From Acidobacteriota bacterium (lineage in GTDB: Bacteria > Acidobacteriota > Terriglobia > Terriglobales > Acidobacteriaceae): a stretch of DNA of 5,168 nucleotides. The position numbers and the translations under genes are program-made. The notes beneath the pieces were generated by a model that was not told the DNA's origin, did not search any database, and worked only from the letters and a program-made list of their open reading frames with translations. Within the stretch, counting starts at the first letter, position 1; the number at the start of each line of letters is the position of its first letter. The stretch lies in the NCBI GenBank assembly GCA_003225655.1, contig QIAW01000280.1:1-5168 (forward strand), given 5' to 3'. This document shows, piece by piece, positions 4,499-5,168 of this stretch.

Positions 4499-5168
4499 AT
4501 GCGCAGCACAGGTTGGTCACGGCCATTTGCCGTCGCAGCTTTGGTGGCGGTGCTTTGCGTGCCGTCTTTCGCGGTGATTCCGGTTTCCCCGCTGGTCATG
4601 GCCAGGATAGGGAAATTGATCTGGGATTTGCTGACCCTCCGCCATCCCAAGACCCCGCCCGAAGTAAAGCTGACCCCTGACCAGAGCGTGGATATCCCCG
4701 GACTCTCCAGCGCCACAGCCGCGCAGAAATGCGAGAACTGGGCCTGGGCCGCCGGAGTGGAGACGATTCTGCAAACACAGAAAGTCGACCTCAAGCAGAA
4801 GTTCTGGGTCATCAAGGCGGAGGGCGGCGAACTGTGCAAAGACAGCGTTGACCTGAATTCGCTGGCGCAGTACATCAACGGCGAATACATGCTCGACGAC
4901 GGCCGCCGCGCGCGCCTGGAGGCCACGACGGTGACCGGGCTGCCGCAGGGGATCGATCCGTTTATCCTGGCGCCGCAGGCGGGGCGTCCGCTGATGCTGG
5001 TGTGGAAGGGGCACCCCTATCTTTACGTGGGCATGAATTATGAAGAGCTCAAATTTTCCAGCGGGCAGCGCATGTTTTCGGTCACCAAACTCAAGTTGTT
5101 AGATCCCTTCGCCTCAGACCCGGCCAAGCAGGTGGCCTACTTCGACCGCGAAAAAGACAACCTCGCCG
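4499..5168 (+). CDS. Secreted papain-fold-like protein lacking the catalytic cysteine, partial
   Basis: The first 223 residues are seen; the gene continues past the right edge. Residues 1-25 look like a Sec signal peptide (MRSTGWSRPF, hydrophobic core, cleavage after SFA), so the protein should be periplasmic or secreted. The core resembles papain-like peptidases of the C39/C70 type, whose active site reads Q-x5-C-W-A. Here Gln76 is followed by KCENW and then Ala82-Trp83-Ala84, so every position fits except that the nucleophile Cys is Ala. His172 in WKGHPYLYVGM matches the usual GHxxxVxG histidine, and Asp202 in LKLLDPF fits the third residue. Cys78 and Cys113 could form a disulfide. The codon for Ala82 is GCC, two changes from a Cys codon, so one miscalled base does not explain it. 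It may be a pseudo-protease used for binding, or Cys78 may act instead. Family placement by motif only. Confidence 0.62.
   Translation, partial: MRSTGWSRPFAVAALVAVLCVPSFAVIPVSPLVMARIGKLIWDLLTLRHPKTPPEVKLTPDQSVDIPGLSSATAAQKCENWAWAAGVETILQTQKVDLKQKFWVIKAEGGELCKDSVDLNSLAQYINGEYMLDDGRRARLEATTVTGLPQGIDPFILAPQAGRPLMLVWKGHPYLYVGMNYEELKFSSGQRMFSVTKLKLLDPFASDPAKQVAYFDREKDNLA

Noticed and set aside
4517..5014. Minus-strand open frame of 165 codons under the last gene
   Set aside because: The plus frame shows a signal peptide and papain-like motifs through the whole stretch, while the minus frame is low-complexity and rich in Arg, His and Gln.
1..5168. Mobile element, defence system or biosynthetic cluster
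   Set aside because: No transposase, integrase, terminal inverted repeats, nuclease or toxin-antitoxin pair was seen; the genes appear to be separately transcribed chromosomal genes.

Overview
The window looks like chromosomal DNA from an acidobacterium or close relative, though no rRNA or other taxonomic marker is present. The best clue is the left-hand gene, an Oar-like TonB-dependent receptor (signal peptide, carboxypeptidase-regulatory-like domain, TonB plug) of the kind greatly expanded in Acidobacteria. A moderately high GC content and intergenic spaces filled with degenerate short-period repeats fit that placement.

Layout. Positions 1-1032 (minus) hold the 5' part of the receptor gene, running off the left edge and read in three successive frames. 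One break is a single-base deficit at an A5 run near 780-784. The other is a 14-bp imperfect tandem duplication at 545-572. Positions 1033-1708 hold no convincing gene. They contain the receptor leader with an SD, heptamer-like repeats, a candidate sigma-54 promoter inside a 20-bp dyad, a 26-bp near-perfect palindrome, a small hairpin, and a strong symmetric terminator that closes the next gene. Positions 1709-2761 (minus) encode a radical SAM protein with a C-terminal cysteine cluster. A 109-120 bp divergent promoter region separates it from an unrecognised plus-strand gene at 2877, whose last ~35 codons lie in another frame and end at 3621. An intact ruvA follows (3759-4349). The window ends with the first 223 codons of a secreted papain-fold-like protein (4499 to the right edge).

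Functionally the genes look like independent units, not one pathway. Each has its own promoter-like sequence and no two share an evident operon. RuvA works with RuvB/RuvC on Holliday junctions, the receptor is an outer-membrane uptake protein, and the radical SAM enzyme and the unrecognised gene have no assigned role.

The points most worth a second look are three. The terminal protein keeps the Gln, His and Asp of a papain-like site but has Ala where the catalytic Cys belongs. All three plus-strand genes have a -10-like TANNNT box 6-9 nt before the start codon and no Shine-Dalgarno, suggesting leaderless mRNAs. Two 13-14 bp imperfect tandem duplications affect coding 3' or internal sequence. 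Three reading-frame breaks in 5 kb mean that sequencing or assembly error must be excluded before any gene is called a true pseudogene. I did not find a clear multi-gene novel system.
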